Assembly (NCBI GenBank): GCA_034096865.1
Contig: JAWQFJ010016656.1
Span: forward strand, 1 to 12,500
From: Theodoxus fluviatilis
Lineage: Eukaryota > Mollusca > Gastropoda > Cycloneritida > Neritidae
Reading direction: 5' to 3'
Length of the DNA: 12,500 nucleotides
Shown: piece after piece, positions 1 through 7,744 of the stretch
Position numbering within the stretch: position 1 is the first letter of the stretch
How the letters are laid out: every line of letters begins with the position of its first letter
Program-made: the position numbers and the translations under genes
Notes under the pieces: model-generated
Databases searched by the model: none
Told to the model about the DNA's origin: nothing
What the model saw: only the letters and a program-made list of their open reading frames with translations

Positions 1-1619
1 CTCCATCATGCAAAGAAAGAATTTAAGAGAAAATTGTAATTGAAGGTAAACAAGCAACCATTAAAAAAAAAATTCCAAGCACTTTTTTCTTATCAGTCAG
101 ATCATATACTATGTCACCAAAATGACACCAAATCACTTTGATTTAACACTTTAAAGCAATTATTGATTTTTTTAAATTAATTTTCAAAAATATGGGTCAA
201 ATGAAGGTCAAAATCGTAGGTCCTAAAAAGTGGACCAAGTCCATTAAAAAGAAAGTTTTTGTCCTAGAGCTTCAAAACTTGCATTAAAATTGATCTTGTT
301 CCCCCAAATCTAGGAAATAGGTTTCATAAAAATATCCATGATGTGGGGTGAGTAATTACTTTTTTTGTGATATCCGTAATGGGTTTTTCAAGAAAAACGG
401 CAGCCTACATGATGTAGATATATTTTAAAAAATCAGTAAATTGCCATTTCTCTCCCTCACCTAAGGAAAATGTCCACATTGTTGTTTTGAACAGGCACAA
501 TGATAACTTTGCTGTTGAGTTGCATTTTAAGAGTGTTTTAGGAACACAGATTCACAAATGTCCAACATGCGATGGAACCAAACAGAAACTAAATTCCAGT
601 AAACTGTTCAACAAATGCACTTTTGCTGATTTATTCTGGTTCATAACACATCCAAAATAAATTATATGGCCAAGAACAATCCACAAACAGACTTGAAAGG
701 AATACTTACATACAAAATCTTCCAATTAATATTATATTACATACAAGAATACTTAAGTTAATGATTTTCTTATCATGAAAGCAAGGCAAATCAAGTCAGC
801 ATCTTCATAACTGGCAAGTAAATGGCTCACATGATACAGTTGCTCCATACATAAAAGAAGACTATTAGTTCTTTGCACAATCTTTCTATAAATGCCTTAG
901 CTTAATGCTATGAGAATTTGTGATTCTTAACTTCAAGTTATACAGAGCTTTGAAATATCACATGTGTACACAGTGACACACACATGCCCTCTGCATGTCT
1001 GGTGGTGTAGGTAATCACTGACCAATCATTAAAAAATTTCCATTACCATGATCATGAATCAAAGATTGAGGAAATTGCTGTGAACTATGCAATCCAGAGA
1101 AGAAAATAATACAGACTAGAAGTTACCCAAGTACATTAATGTCATTAATAAAAACAAATCATCAGTGCTTTCACCTTTTTTTTCAAACTTCAGCAACTTC
1201 AAAAACACTCATTTATATTCAATAGCAGGGCATGATCTGCCCATGTTTACAAAGCTTACAGTTAGTCATAAACCTATGGCATCAGTAGTCCTTGACATTG
1301 CAGTTTCTGCATACAATTTTTGTTTGCGAAAATGTTGATGAGTATTAAATTAATGATGCATGTGGAATTTATTATAGTGAATAATAGTGGCCAAAACATT
1401 TCATCGCAATGAATAAACGCAACCGATCATAGCAGGAATGAAAAAAAGGTCATAAAGATAAACAAAACTTACAAACACTATGCCGGAAAGCTAGCATAAT
1501 AAAATGCAAGCACGTAGGTTTTACAAACATGACAGTTGACACATGGCAACTTGCTTTGTGGAGATGAGCATTATTGAAGTTGAAAACTAGTTATGTAGTT
1601 TTCTATTAAATTTGTTGAT
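1..1619. other. AT-rich non-coding DNA, nothing recognised
   Basis: No open frame of useful length, RNA gene or clear repeat is visible on either strand. The stretch is strongly AT-rich with short A and T runs and almost no CpG, typical of intergenic or intronic DNA in an animal genome. A GGGTCA/AGGTCA pair with a 5-nt spacer at 194-210 and a 10-bp palindrome (CATGATCATG, near 1047) are within chance expectation. Confidence 0.6.
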
Positions 1620-1678
1620 ACAGTGGAGTCCACTTATAGTGAACTCTGTTATTGTGGTTTTCCTGTTATTGTGAACAG
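1620..1678 (+). repeat. Possible pogo/Tigger-like transposon end
   Basis: After a TA dinucleotide the sequence begins CAGTGGAGTCCACTTATAG and then carries three related short motifs (TTATAGTGAAC, TTATTGTGGTT, TTATTGTGAAC). Tigger/pogo-family Tc1-mariner elements insert at TA and usually start CAGT followed by this kind of short internal repetition, which is family knowledge rather than proof. No matching inverted end is visible elsewhere in the window and no transposase is present, so this would be a solitary or badly decayed end. Confidence 0.3.
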
Positions 1679-1694
1679 TTTTTAATTTGGTTGT

Positions 1695-1762
1695 CTATTT
1701 GCACGTGACCGTGTATCTAGTGCCCAGGCTATTTGCACGTGACCGTATATCAAGTGACCATG
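1695..1762 (+). repeat. Two-copy 34-bp tandem direct repeat
   Basis: Two adjacent copies (1695-1728 and 1729-1762) both begin CTATTTGCACGTGACCGT and agree at about 30 of 34 positions. This is a simple local duplication. Each copy contains a CACGTG E-box palindrome, but no function can be inferred. Confidence 0.75.
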
Positions 1763-2066
1763 CATGCTGTTTACACGGCAAGTTATTTTCACCGCAAGCA
1801 ATACGGAAATCATGAAATCTGCATTTTTTGCTTACAATATCTGTTTGTGTTTCCCTACTACAGTAGATCTATGCAATTCTATAGTAATAAACATAAAATT
1901 ACACGGCATGAGCCATGACCGTACTCAGTAAATCCTTCTATCTCGCTACTATCGCAGCGAGCGGCTCGGCCAGCAAAAGTAGGCCTACAGATACTGTGTT
2001 TACAGACAGAAGGATTTTTCTTCACCAGCCTTTGTTTAGTTATCGATATTTAATTTAAAAACTTGC

Positions 2067-2092
2067 AATATAATAATATAATATAATATAAA
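2067..2092. repeat. Short AT-rich microsatellite
   Basis: A run of ATAAT/ATATAAT units of about 25 bp with no other structure. It is low-complexity DNA. Confidence 0.6.
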
Positions 2093-2139
2093 AGTGATTA
2101 ATTCTCATTACGATTTCTGTTGTGGGTATGTGGAAGATT

Positions 2140-2345
2140 GTCTCCCTTGACTCGAGCGTCACGGTTTCCGCTTGGGGCGTCTCGGTCGGCTCCGTCATCA
2201 TGTTTTGTATAGGCCGAGTGCCGGATGAACCATCTTATTGTAGAGGGTCTTTGGTGAAACTACATATATCAACGGCGCTTAGCCGGAACTGACGCAGTGA
2301 CCTCTTTGTTCTATACACTTTCGCTCTGAAATCGGCGCTCTTTGT
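2140..2345. other. CpG-enriched patch in AT-rich DNA
   Basis: About 17 CpG dinucleotides occur in roughly 200 bp (for example around GACTCGAGCGTCACGG and CTCGGTCGGCTCCG), while the preceding 1.4 kb has very few. This could be an unmethylated regulatory stretch, an undetected first exon, or an old element. No open frame, TATA box or splice-site pair can be assigned here. The remaining DNA between 1763 and 2925 shows nothing else recognisable apart from small hairpins (for example CTCGCT/AGCGAG near 1945 and CAGAGGT/ACCTCTG around 2869-2910). Confidence 0.35.
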
Positions 2346-2925
2346 GGACAGTCCTGAAGTTTTCCCTCAGCTCGTTTTTGGATTCTGTGAAGTATGTGCA
2401 TTAAATGTTTGTACTTTTGCTGCTGTATTTACTTCTGCAGAAGAATGTCTCATCTTATTGAAGATTATCTTTGATTATGACAATGTGTGACTACTCATCG
2501 CTATGTAAACTGAGCAGTAATTTATGCAAATGCGACTTTCTTTCTTTTTTTGCCGATTCGCAAAAATATTCATATTTGTCGAAAGCTACGTCTAAGGTCT
2601 ATGTGTAAAAGCATTCCTTATAGGAATATTAACTGTGTGCTCTTACCTGTGACGGTTAGCAGATGCAGTAAATAGCCAGAAGTAAGCCGCACTGTGAAAC
2701 AGTTCTCTCGAGGCCGGTCATTGAAGACAAATCGCTGACAGACCATAACTCGTAGTCTAAGCACGAAGAATATCCACTTGAAGCAGAATTCCTACTCTTT
2801 TCTGATGTACTACTTACACCGATATTGCAAAAAGGACTAGAGGAAGGCTGTACAAAAACCGGAAGTACAGAGGTTTGTCTGCTTGCTAAGCGACGCTAAG
2901 CGTACCTCTGGTTACATATGATGTC

Positions 2926-3285
2926 ATATCCTAGACCGTAGAGTATCCTAAAACGTAGAGCGTGACCTACTTGCATATTATTAACATGACGAAATATGGG
3001 TTTTCGTCGTTTTCTTTCACCTTATTACCCGATCAAATGGTACTTTCCTCTAGAAATGTTTGTGTAATCACACACAGCAAAGACAAACATCTTTGGGTCC
3101 GAGATTTCATAAAACGCTCACCGTTACAACCGGCTAATCACAGTTAAGATAACAAGAGTAGGCGGGGGAAAGTCATCTCTGCGGGGCATTGTCCAATCAC
3201 AAGATTTGGCGGGTGAACACGTCATATTATTAATATGCAAGTAGGTCACGCTCTACGTTTTAGAATACTCTCCGTTCTAGGATAT
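2926..3285. mobile_element. MITE-like inverted-repeat element, 360 bp
   Basis: The left arm (2926-2990) and right arm (3221-3285) are reverse complements over 65 bp with about five mismatches. Both start ATATCCTAGA and share the internal stretch CGTAGAGCGTGACCTACTTG. The 230-bp centre is unique and non-coding; the short open frames in it look accidental. Long inverted arms around a short non-coding core fit a miniature inverted-repeat or foldback DNA transposon. No target-site duplication is evident immediately outside the arms, so superfamily is unknown and the true ends may differ by a few bases. The core carries a CCAAT at 3193-3197 and TTTGGCGGG (E2F-like) at 3205-3213, which may be chance. 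Confidence 0.65.
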
Positions 3286-3309
3286 AACTCAATTTCAAGG
3301 TTGCCTGAT

Positions 3310-3438
3310 CTACATCTGACCCGGCTATGATATTGCCGCTGGCGTCAAAAAAGGGCCAGCTTTGCACAGCTGTGTGCGTAGTATTCATCTAGCTGCAAGC
3401 TACATCTGACCCGGCTATCATGTAGCCGCTCCCGTGAA
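3310..3438 (+). repeat. Interspersed direct repeat, 90-bp period
   Basis: A 39-bp segment at 3310-3348 recurs at 3400-3438 with about six mismatches; the shared core is CTACATCTGACCCGGCTAT. The second copy ends 5 bp before the gypsy target-site duplication, so the retrotransposon landed beside it. Origin unknown. Confidence 0.7.
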
Positions 3439-3443
3439 GTAAG

Positions 3444-3447
3444 CGAC
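3444..3447. repeat. Left target-site duplication CGAC
   Basis: CGAC lies directly before the left LTR and again directly after the right LTR (7745-7748). A 4-bp duplication is within the range known for Ty3/gypsy integrases. Confidence 0.85.
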
Positions 3448-3640
3448 TGTTGTGACGTTTTCTCGAACCTACTGGCACCGTCGCAGGCGTGTTTATCAGT
3501 CAGGTCACGGCCTTGACCCGCGCGCGACCGAGTTAGGCTAATATTAGCTTGTTGTGACACAGTAGTTCCGTCGCGTCGCAGTTAGGAATGTGGGAGTGTG
3601 TTCGACATCGTACTGGTAGCTTCTAGAAATTGTGTAAAGG

Positions 3641-3647
3641 TATATAA
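3641..3647 (+). promoter_or_regulatory. LTR TATA box
   Basis: TATATAA stands alone in a GC-richer context about 194 bp into the left LTR, and is conserved at 7444-7450 in the right LTR. Transcription would be expected to start some 25-30 bp downstream and run through gag. Confidence 0.7.
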
Positions 3648-3835
3648 GGAGCGAAAGCGAGTGAGGGAGAGAGCAGCAGATACGACAGAGTTAAAGGTGA
3701 GAGCTTTGACCCTGTACAGAGCGAGTTTCTGCTGTGTGCTAGCGAGCCTCTGCAGTACTGTAAGCAGAGTGAAGCTGTGTGAGCGCTATACGAATTGCTG
3801 TTGCTGATTTTCACCACTGTAGAGGTCAGTGCGTG

Positions 3836-3841
3836 AATAAA
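3836..3841 (+). promoter_or_regulatory. LTR polyadenylation signal
   Basis: AATAAA, conserved at 7641-7646 in the right LTR. In the right LTR it would direct 3' processing of the genomic transcript; the left copy must be bypassed for full-length RNA. Confidence 0.65.
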
Positions 3842-3940
3842 GTTCATTGGAAACGATCACCGGAGTCTGTCACTTCAACTTCCTAGCGCAAGCCAGGAGA
3901 ACCCCCGTACATCAAGATATTGCAGAGAGGAGTGCAACAT

Positions 3941-3958
3941 TGGTTCCACAGACGGCGA
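3941..3958 (+). promoter_or_regulatory. Primer-binding site (tRNA primer unidentified)
   Basis: One base after the left LTR the sequence reads TGGTTCCACAGACGG. A TGG here pairs with the CCA tail of a tRNA and the following bases with its acceptor stem, priming minus-strand DNA synthesis. I cannot name the tRNA with confidence: the match is not one of the common primer sites I recognise. Confidence 0.65.
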
Positions 3959-3983
3959 ACAGCAGTGACAGTCTACGACGGAA

Positions 3984-5516
3984 ATGGACGGCGAGAAACG
4001 CGTAACACGATCCGCTGCACGTGCAGAGGCGACAGAGCAACCGACGGAAGATATCGCAATGATGATGAAACTCCTGCTCGACCAACAGAGACAGCAGAGA
4101 GAAGCCCAGGAGGAGGAAAAACGACACCGAGAACGGAAAGAGGCAGAAGAAGCCAAGCGTCGCCAGCAAGAAGCTGCAGACCGCGAGCGGGAGAAGGCAG
4201 ACCGCGAGCGGGAGAAGGCAGAGGAGAAGGCAGACCGCGAGCGGGAGAAGGCAGAGGAGAAGGCAGACAGCGAGCGGAAGGAGGCAGAGGAGAAAGCCTA
4301 CCGTGAACGGAAGGAGCAAGAAGAAGCAGAGCGTCGCCAGCAAGAAGCAGAGCGTCGCCAGCAAGAAGCTGCATACCGCGAACAGAAGGAGGCGGAAGAG
4401 AGGGAACATCACCTGCATCAGGAAGAGTTGCTGCAAAACATCAAAGCCGGGACAGAGGGACTTCAGAGGGAAATCGAGGCAGTAAGCTTTCGCTTAGGAG
4501 AGGAGGTAGACCGCATTGATGCTAATCTCCAACAGGAAGCAGCGCGCCTCAACTCCCTCGAAGGGGAAGTAACCCGCCTCGACACCGTCATCTGCAGACT
4601 GGAGAGAAAGCTGGAAGAGAAAGAAGAAACAAAAGCAAGCTCCTCTTATCCAGCCAGACTTTATACCCAAGATAACCACCAGGCCTCCAAGCAACTGCGA
4701 GCCGAGGCGTCACCATTCTTCTCAAACCAGGAAGAGGCATACCCCCCAGCCGGTCGTCCAGTGCAGCGGCCACAAACGTACGACGGGAAGGCACCGTGGG
4801 ATGCCTACCACATTCAGTTCGAGGTGACCGCGCAGATCAACGGTTGGGGAGAGCGGGAGAAAGCGAGTTTTCTCATCTCCAGCCTGACGGGACAAGCGCT
4901 GACAGTCCTGGAAACCATTCCACCCGAAGGCAGGAATGACTACACTGCCCTCGTTCGGATCCTCCGTGACAGGTTTCAAGATTCCCGAAATGCAGACCAG
5001 GCTAAGGCAGCACTCTACACGAGAAAGCGCAAAAAGGGAGAATCACTCATCGAGTTGGCAGCTGACATCGAGAGGCTGGTGAGGCGAGCGCACCCTGCGT
5101 TTAACAGGGAGGCAATCGACGATTTGGCTCGGGAGAAGTTTATAGATGCCCTCGTCGACGACGAAGCGAAACGCCAAGTACAGGTGTTGGCTCCCTCTAC
5201 CTTGGCGGAAGCAGTCAACACCGCTCTCCGTGTCGAGGCTATCGCTCAACGCGAGGAAGCGACCCAGCGAGCATCTCACCCTCATAGGATCAGAGCCATT
5301 GGCAGCCAGGAGAAGTCGGAGGGTGACGGCGACACTCTCTCTCTGAACCAGTTTCGCCAGCTGATGGCGGAGTTCTTGGAGAAGATGCAAAACCGCTCTT
5401 TCCGTCAAGACGGACAGCGAGGGCAGATCAGATGCTATAATTGCGACAAGACAGGCCACATCGCTCGCCACTGTCCACAGGGAAAGAAGAAAACCACCAC
5501 AGCGCAGGAAAACTAG
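3984..5516 (+). CDS. Gag polyprotein of Ty3/gypsy element
   Basis: A 510-residue structural protein that would assemble the virus-like particle and package element RNA. The start is the first ATG after the primer-binding site, with purines at -3 and +4. Residues about 28-147 are an extreme E/K/R/Q-rich stretch predicted to be a long coiled coil. It contains duplicated heptapeptides: an ADREREK/AEEK unit at 65-112 and AERRQQE twice at 115-128. A second coil spans roughly 150-217. Residues 263-430 look like a retrotransposon Gag capsid domain, opening at PQTYDGKAPW. Residues 484-497 form a CCHC zinc knuckle (C484, C487, H492, C497; CX2CX4HX4C) for nucleic-acid binding. The frame is unbroken, and the stop follows a slippery heptamer, so it is likely translated both alone and fused to pol. 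The coiled-coil N-terminus in place of a recognisable matrix domain is the notable oddity. Confidence 0.92.
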   Translation: MDGEKRVTRSAARAEATEQPTEDIAMMMKLLLDQQRQQREAQEEEKRHRERKEAEEAKRRQQEAADREREKADREREKAEEKADREREKAEEKADSERKEAEEKAYRERKEQEEAERRQQEAERRQQEAAYREQKEAEEREHHLHQEELLQNIKAGTEGLQREIEAVSFRLGEEVDRIDANLQQEAARLNSLEGEVTRLDTVICRLERKLEEKEETKASSSYPARLYTQDNHQASKQLRAEASPFFSNQEEAYPPAGRPVQRPQTYDGKAPWDAYHIQFEVTAQINGWGEREKASFLISSLTGQALTVLETIPPEGRNDYTALVRILRDRFQDSRNADQAKAALYTRKRKKGESLIELAADIERLVRRAHPAFNREAIDDLAREKFIDALVDDEAKRQVQVLAPSTLAEAVNTALRVEAIAQREEATQRASHPHRIRAIGSQEKSEGDGDTLSLNQFRQLMAEFLEKMQNRSFRQDGQRGQIRCYNCDKTGHIARHCPQGKKKTTTAQEN

Positions 5517-5554
5517 GATGCGCCGGGCTTAAGGGGCATAGCCCGGCGTCCCCT
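5507..5554 (+). promoter_or_regulatory. -1 ribosomal frameshift signal (gag-pol)
   Basis: The heptamer GGAAAAC (5507-5513) is read in gag phase as G-GAA-AAC and is followed at once by the gag stop TAG (5514-5516). After a 7-nt spacer comes a perfect 9-bp stem, CGCCGGGCT (5521-5529) with AGCCCGGCG (5540-5548), eight of nine pairs being G-C. The 10-nt loop contains AGGGG (5532-5536), complementary to CCCCT at 5550-5554, so a pseudoknot is possible. With all nine stem pairs formed only one nucleotide links the helices, so the stem base would have to open. Sliding back one base puts the ribosome in the frame that encodes protease. GGAUUUA in MMTV pro-pol is a precedent for a GGA-type slip site (known). 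Confidence 0.75.
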
Positions 5555-6934
5555 GCCTCCACCGCCCCACATCGCATCAGTCATCGGTTGAAGGGTGTCC
5601 GCGTAGACCCAGGAGGACCGGCGATCGAGGTGTACATCGACGGTAACCGTCATCAGGCACTGATCGACTCAGGAGCGACCATTTCTGTGATAAAGACTGG
5701 TCTGTGCCCCTTCCAGAGAAGAGAGGAATCAGCAATGGTGCTCACTGACGTCATGAACAGACCGATCCCTGTGCACGGCGTCGTGACAGTGAAGGTGAAG
5801 GCCGGTGAGCTTGTTATTTCTCACCCCTTCGTGATCGCCGATATAGAAGATGACGTCATCCTGGGGATAGACTTTTTGCAGAAGCATTGCTGTGTTATAG
5901 ACTGGGGACAGTTCCTCCTGCTGATTGATGGGCACCACGTGCAGTTGAAGGGTCTTGGGGGTGAAGGGAATGCTTCACTGCGGCCCTCGGGTGCGTTGAG
6001 GCGGATCGCCGCTCAAGAGACGCCTCTGGCAGTCGCACAGAGACAGGATCCGGACCTGCAGCCCATCATCCGCTGGATGGAGGACAGGCCTGTCCGCCCA
6101 CCCTGGAGGAAGGTCGCCGTTACCAGCCCTGTCACCAAGGCATACTGGACCCAGTGGGATGCCTTGCAGCTGACGGATGGAGCGCTGTACAGAAAGTGGA
6201 TGGACGAGAAGGGAGAAACCTGCCGCCTTCTCCCTGTTCTGCCGAGAGCCATGCAGGAGGAAGCGCTGAGACAGGTACACGATGACCCAGCAGCTGGCCA
6301 CCTCGGAAGGCAGAAGACGTACCGACGCGTCTGTGAGCGGTACTTTTGGATTGGTCGACACAAGTCCGTTCGCAACTTGTGTCGGCGCTGTGCCATCTGT
6401 GCCTCACGGACAAGACCCCACAGTCGCCGTAGTGGCTCTAGCAAGACTGACAGTTCTGCAGTGGTCGCCAGGCCATTGGTGGATATCCCCCGTGACGTGC
6501 CCCAGGGTGTGGAACCGCTCCAGGGTATGCTGCAGGCAGTGGGAAAGTCCGCAAGGACACACCTGCAGCGGAGCGTGGACGGAATGAAGACTGGTTACGA
6601 CCGCAAGGCCTATCACCAGATCTCTCCTGATGGCACTGCACCGTGGTACTCCAACCCACGGGCTGAGAAGGGATGCACCACCAAGCTTGCCCGGCCACAG
6701 AGAGGACGTTACGTGAACCGTGCCCGTCTCTGGAAGTACCAGGGAGAACTACCGCCGGACTGGTGGCAGTCGCCACGACGTCACCCTGACCCGACCGACG
6801 ACGAGCCCACAGAGAGAGACACTGTACCAGGGCCTTCCTCGGAAGACGAGAGCGTGGATGGAGCGACCCCTGATTACGTACAGACATATACGCGGCGAGA
6901 GCGGCGTGTGACGCGTCCCTCTCGCTTCCTGTGA
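5513..6934 (+). CDS. Truncated pol: protease plus integrase remnants
   Basis: This frame would be reached by -1 slippage at the end of gag and gives about 473 residues. Its open frame extends upstream to at least 5441. The aspartic protease has the catalytic DSGA at 5666-5677 and the ILGIDFL strand near 5858-5878. Near 5985 the protein jumps to the RNase H-integrase linker, so reverse transcriptase and RNase H are gone. The integrase zinc domain follows as H-X6-H-X29-C-X2-C (histidines at 6278 and 6299, cysteines at 6389 and 6398). After about 6430 the DDE catalytic core is missing. The frame resumes at LQGMLQAVGKSARTHLQRS near 6517 and runs to an integrase C-terminal part (YSNPRAEKG, then RARLWKYQG), which itself looks short by some 25-30 residues. 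The tail is acidic, then basic, ending RRVTRPSRFL. No stop or frameshift breaks it despite several deletions. Protease could be active; integrase and polymerase activity cannot remain. Confidence 0.88.
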   Translation, partial: LGCAGLKGHSPASPASTAPHRISHRLKGVRVDPGGPAIEVYIDGNRHQALIDSGATISVIKTGLCPFQRREESAMVLTDVMNRPIPVHGVVTVKVKAGELVISHPFVIADIEDDVILGIDFLQKHCCVIDWGQFLLLIDGHHVQLKGLGGEGNASLRPSGALRRIAAQETPLAVAQRQDPDLQPIIRWMEDRPVRPPWRKVAVTSPVTKAYWTQWDALQLTDGALYRKWMDEKGETCRLLPVLPRAMQEEALRQVHDDPAAGHLGRQKTYRRVCERYFWIGRHKSVRNLCRRCAICASRTRPHSRRSGSSKTDSSAVVARPLVDIPRDVPQGVEPLQGMLQAVGKSARTHLQRSVDGMKTGYDRKAYHQISPDGTAPWYSNPRAEKGCTTKLARPQRGRYVNRARLWKYQGELPPDWWQSPRRHPDPTDDEPTERDTVPGPSSEDESVDGATPDYVQTYTRRERRVTRPSRFL

Positions 6935-7237
6935 GGAGTTCTTTATTTTCAGTGACAGTATGGACAGTGGTCTTGCAGACATTGACCCCATGGACTGGGC
7001 AGATGCTACCGCAAGGAAGCTTTCGCCCATGTGTCAGGTTTCTGCATCTATGCCACTCATTTCGTAATTTTTGGACTACCTGGACTGCGGATTGACTCTT
7101 TCCCGGTATTTTGTTGTTGTTGTTGATGATAATGTTGTTGTTAGTTGTGTATTTTTGAGGTGTTAGTTTATGGTGTTTTGTAAATTTAGTGATGGAGTCG
7201 TATATGTAGTGAGACCGACGAGGTCGTTTCGGTCTTT
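6935..7237 (+). other. Gypsy 3' untranslated region with hairpin before PPT
   Basis: About 300 bp between the pol stop and the polypurine tract, T/G-rich with TTG runs near 7111-7142 and no coding potential or env-like frame. AGACCGA (7212-7218) and TCGGTCT (7229-7235) form a 7-bp hairpin ending 2 bp before the polypurine tract. An alternative inner stem CGAC/GTCG overlaps it. Confidence 0.7.
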
Positions 7238-7250
7238 AGGGGAGGAGCTA
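7238..7250 (+). promoter_or_regulatory. Polypurine tract
   Basis: AGGGGAGGAG (7238-7247) followed by CTA and then the TG of the right LTR. Purine runs here resist RNase H and prime plus-strand synthesis in LTR retrotransposons. Confidence 0.85.
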
Positions 7251-7744
7251 TGTTGTGACGTTTTCTCGAACCTACTGGCACCGTCGCAGGCGTGTTTATC
7301 AGTCAGGTCACGGCCTTGACCCGCGCGCGACCGAGTTAGGCTAATATTAGCTTGTTGTGACACAGTAAGTCAGTCGCGTCGCAGTTAGGAATGTGGGAGT
7401 ATGTTCGATATCGTGCTGGTAGTTTCTAGAAATTGTGTAAAGGTATATAAGGAGCGAAAGCGAGTGAGAGAGGGAGAGCAGCAGATACGACAGAGTTAAA
7501 GGTGAGAGCTTTGACCCTGTACAGAGCGAGTTTCTGCTGTGTGCTAGCGAGCCTCTGCAGTACTGTAAGCAGAGTGAAGCTGTGTGAGCGCTATACGAAT
7601 TGCTGTTGCTGATTTTCACCACTGTAGAGGTCAGTGCGTGAATAAAGTTCATTGGAAACGATCACCGGAGTCTGTCACTTCAACTTCCTAGCGCAAGCCA
7701 GGAGAACCCCCGTACATCAAGATATTGCAGAGAAGAGTGCAACA
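7251..7744 (+). repeat. Right LTR (494 bp)
   Basis: Near-identical to 3448-3939. Differences cluster at CAGTAAGTCAG (7363 onward), at four transitions between about 7402 and 7428, in a 2-nt longer GA-rich stretch near 7466, and at one base near the 3' end. TATA box at 7444-7450, AATAAA at 7641-7646, terminus CAACA at 7740-7744. Confidence 0.95.

Larger units (their letters stand above)
3448..3939 (+). repeat. Left LTR (492 bp)
   Basis: Begins TGTTGTGACG and ends GTGCAACA, giving 5-bp inverted termini TGTTG/CAACA. It is about 98% identical to 7251-7744. It contains a TATA box at 3641-3647 and an AATAAA at 3836-3841, in the order expected for U3 promoter and R/U5 processing. The nine bases of its terminus, TGTTGTGAC, recur internally at 3550-3558, 102 bp in. 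Confidence 0.95.
3448..7744 (+). mobile_element. Ty3/gypsy LTR retrotransposon, internally deleted
   Basis: A 4.3-kb element with every structural landmark: direct LTRs, matching CGAC target duplications, primer-binding site after the left LTR, gag, a -1 frameshift signal, a protease/integrase frame, and a polypurine tract before the right LTR. The two LTRs differ at roughly 8-10 positions plus a 2-nt length difference, so insertion is fairly recent. An autonomous Ty3/gypsy element normally encodes protease, reverse transcriptase, RNase H and integrase. Here reverse transcriptase, RNase H and the integrase catalytic core are absent, so the copy cannot transpose unaided. The gene order that remains (Gag, protease, integrase zinc domain, integrase C-terminus) and the DSGA and HHCC motifs support Ty3/gypsy over Copia or BEL. 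Confidence 0.95.

Noticed and set aside
194..210. GGGTCA and AGGTCA half-sites spaced by 5 nt (nuclear-receptor DR5-like)
   Set aside because: A single such pair in AT-rich DNA with no gene nearby is within chance expectation.
2962..3147. Short 61-codon frame inside the inverted-repeat element
   Set aside because: Length is within chance, there is no recognisable domain, and it starts within the inverted arm.
3598..3847. Small open frames inside the LTR
   Set aside because: They coincide with promoter and polyadenylation sequences, recur in the other LTR, and match no known LTR-encoded protein.
3912..4436. Leucine-rich minus-strand frames opposite gag
   Set aside because: They mirror the repetitive, GA-rich coiled-coil codons of gag; composition alone produces the hydrophobic leucine/cysteine runs.
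6282..6587. Overlapping plus-strand frame through the integrase remnant
   Set aside because: It lacks any gypsy motif, whereas the frame ending at 6934 carries the HHCC and C-terminal motifs; treated as a shadow.
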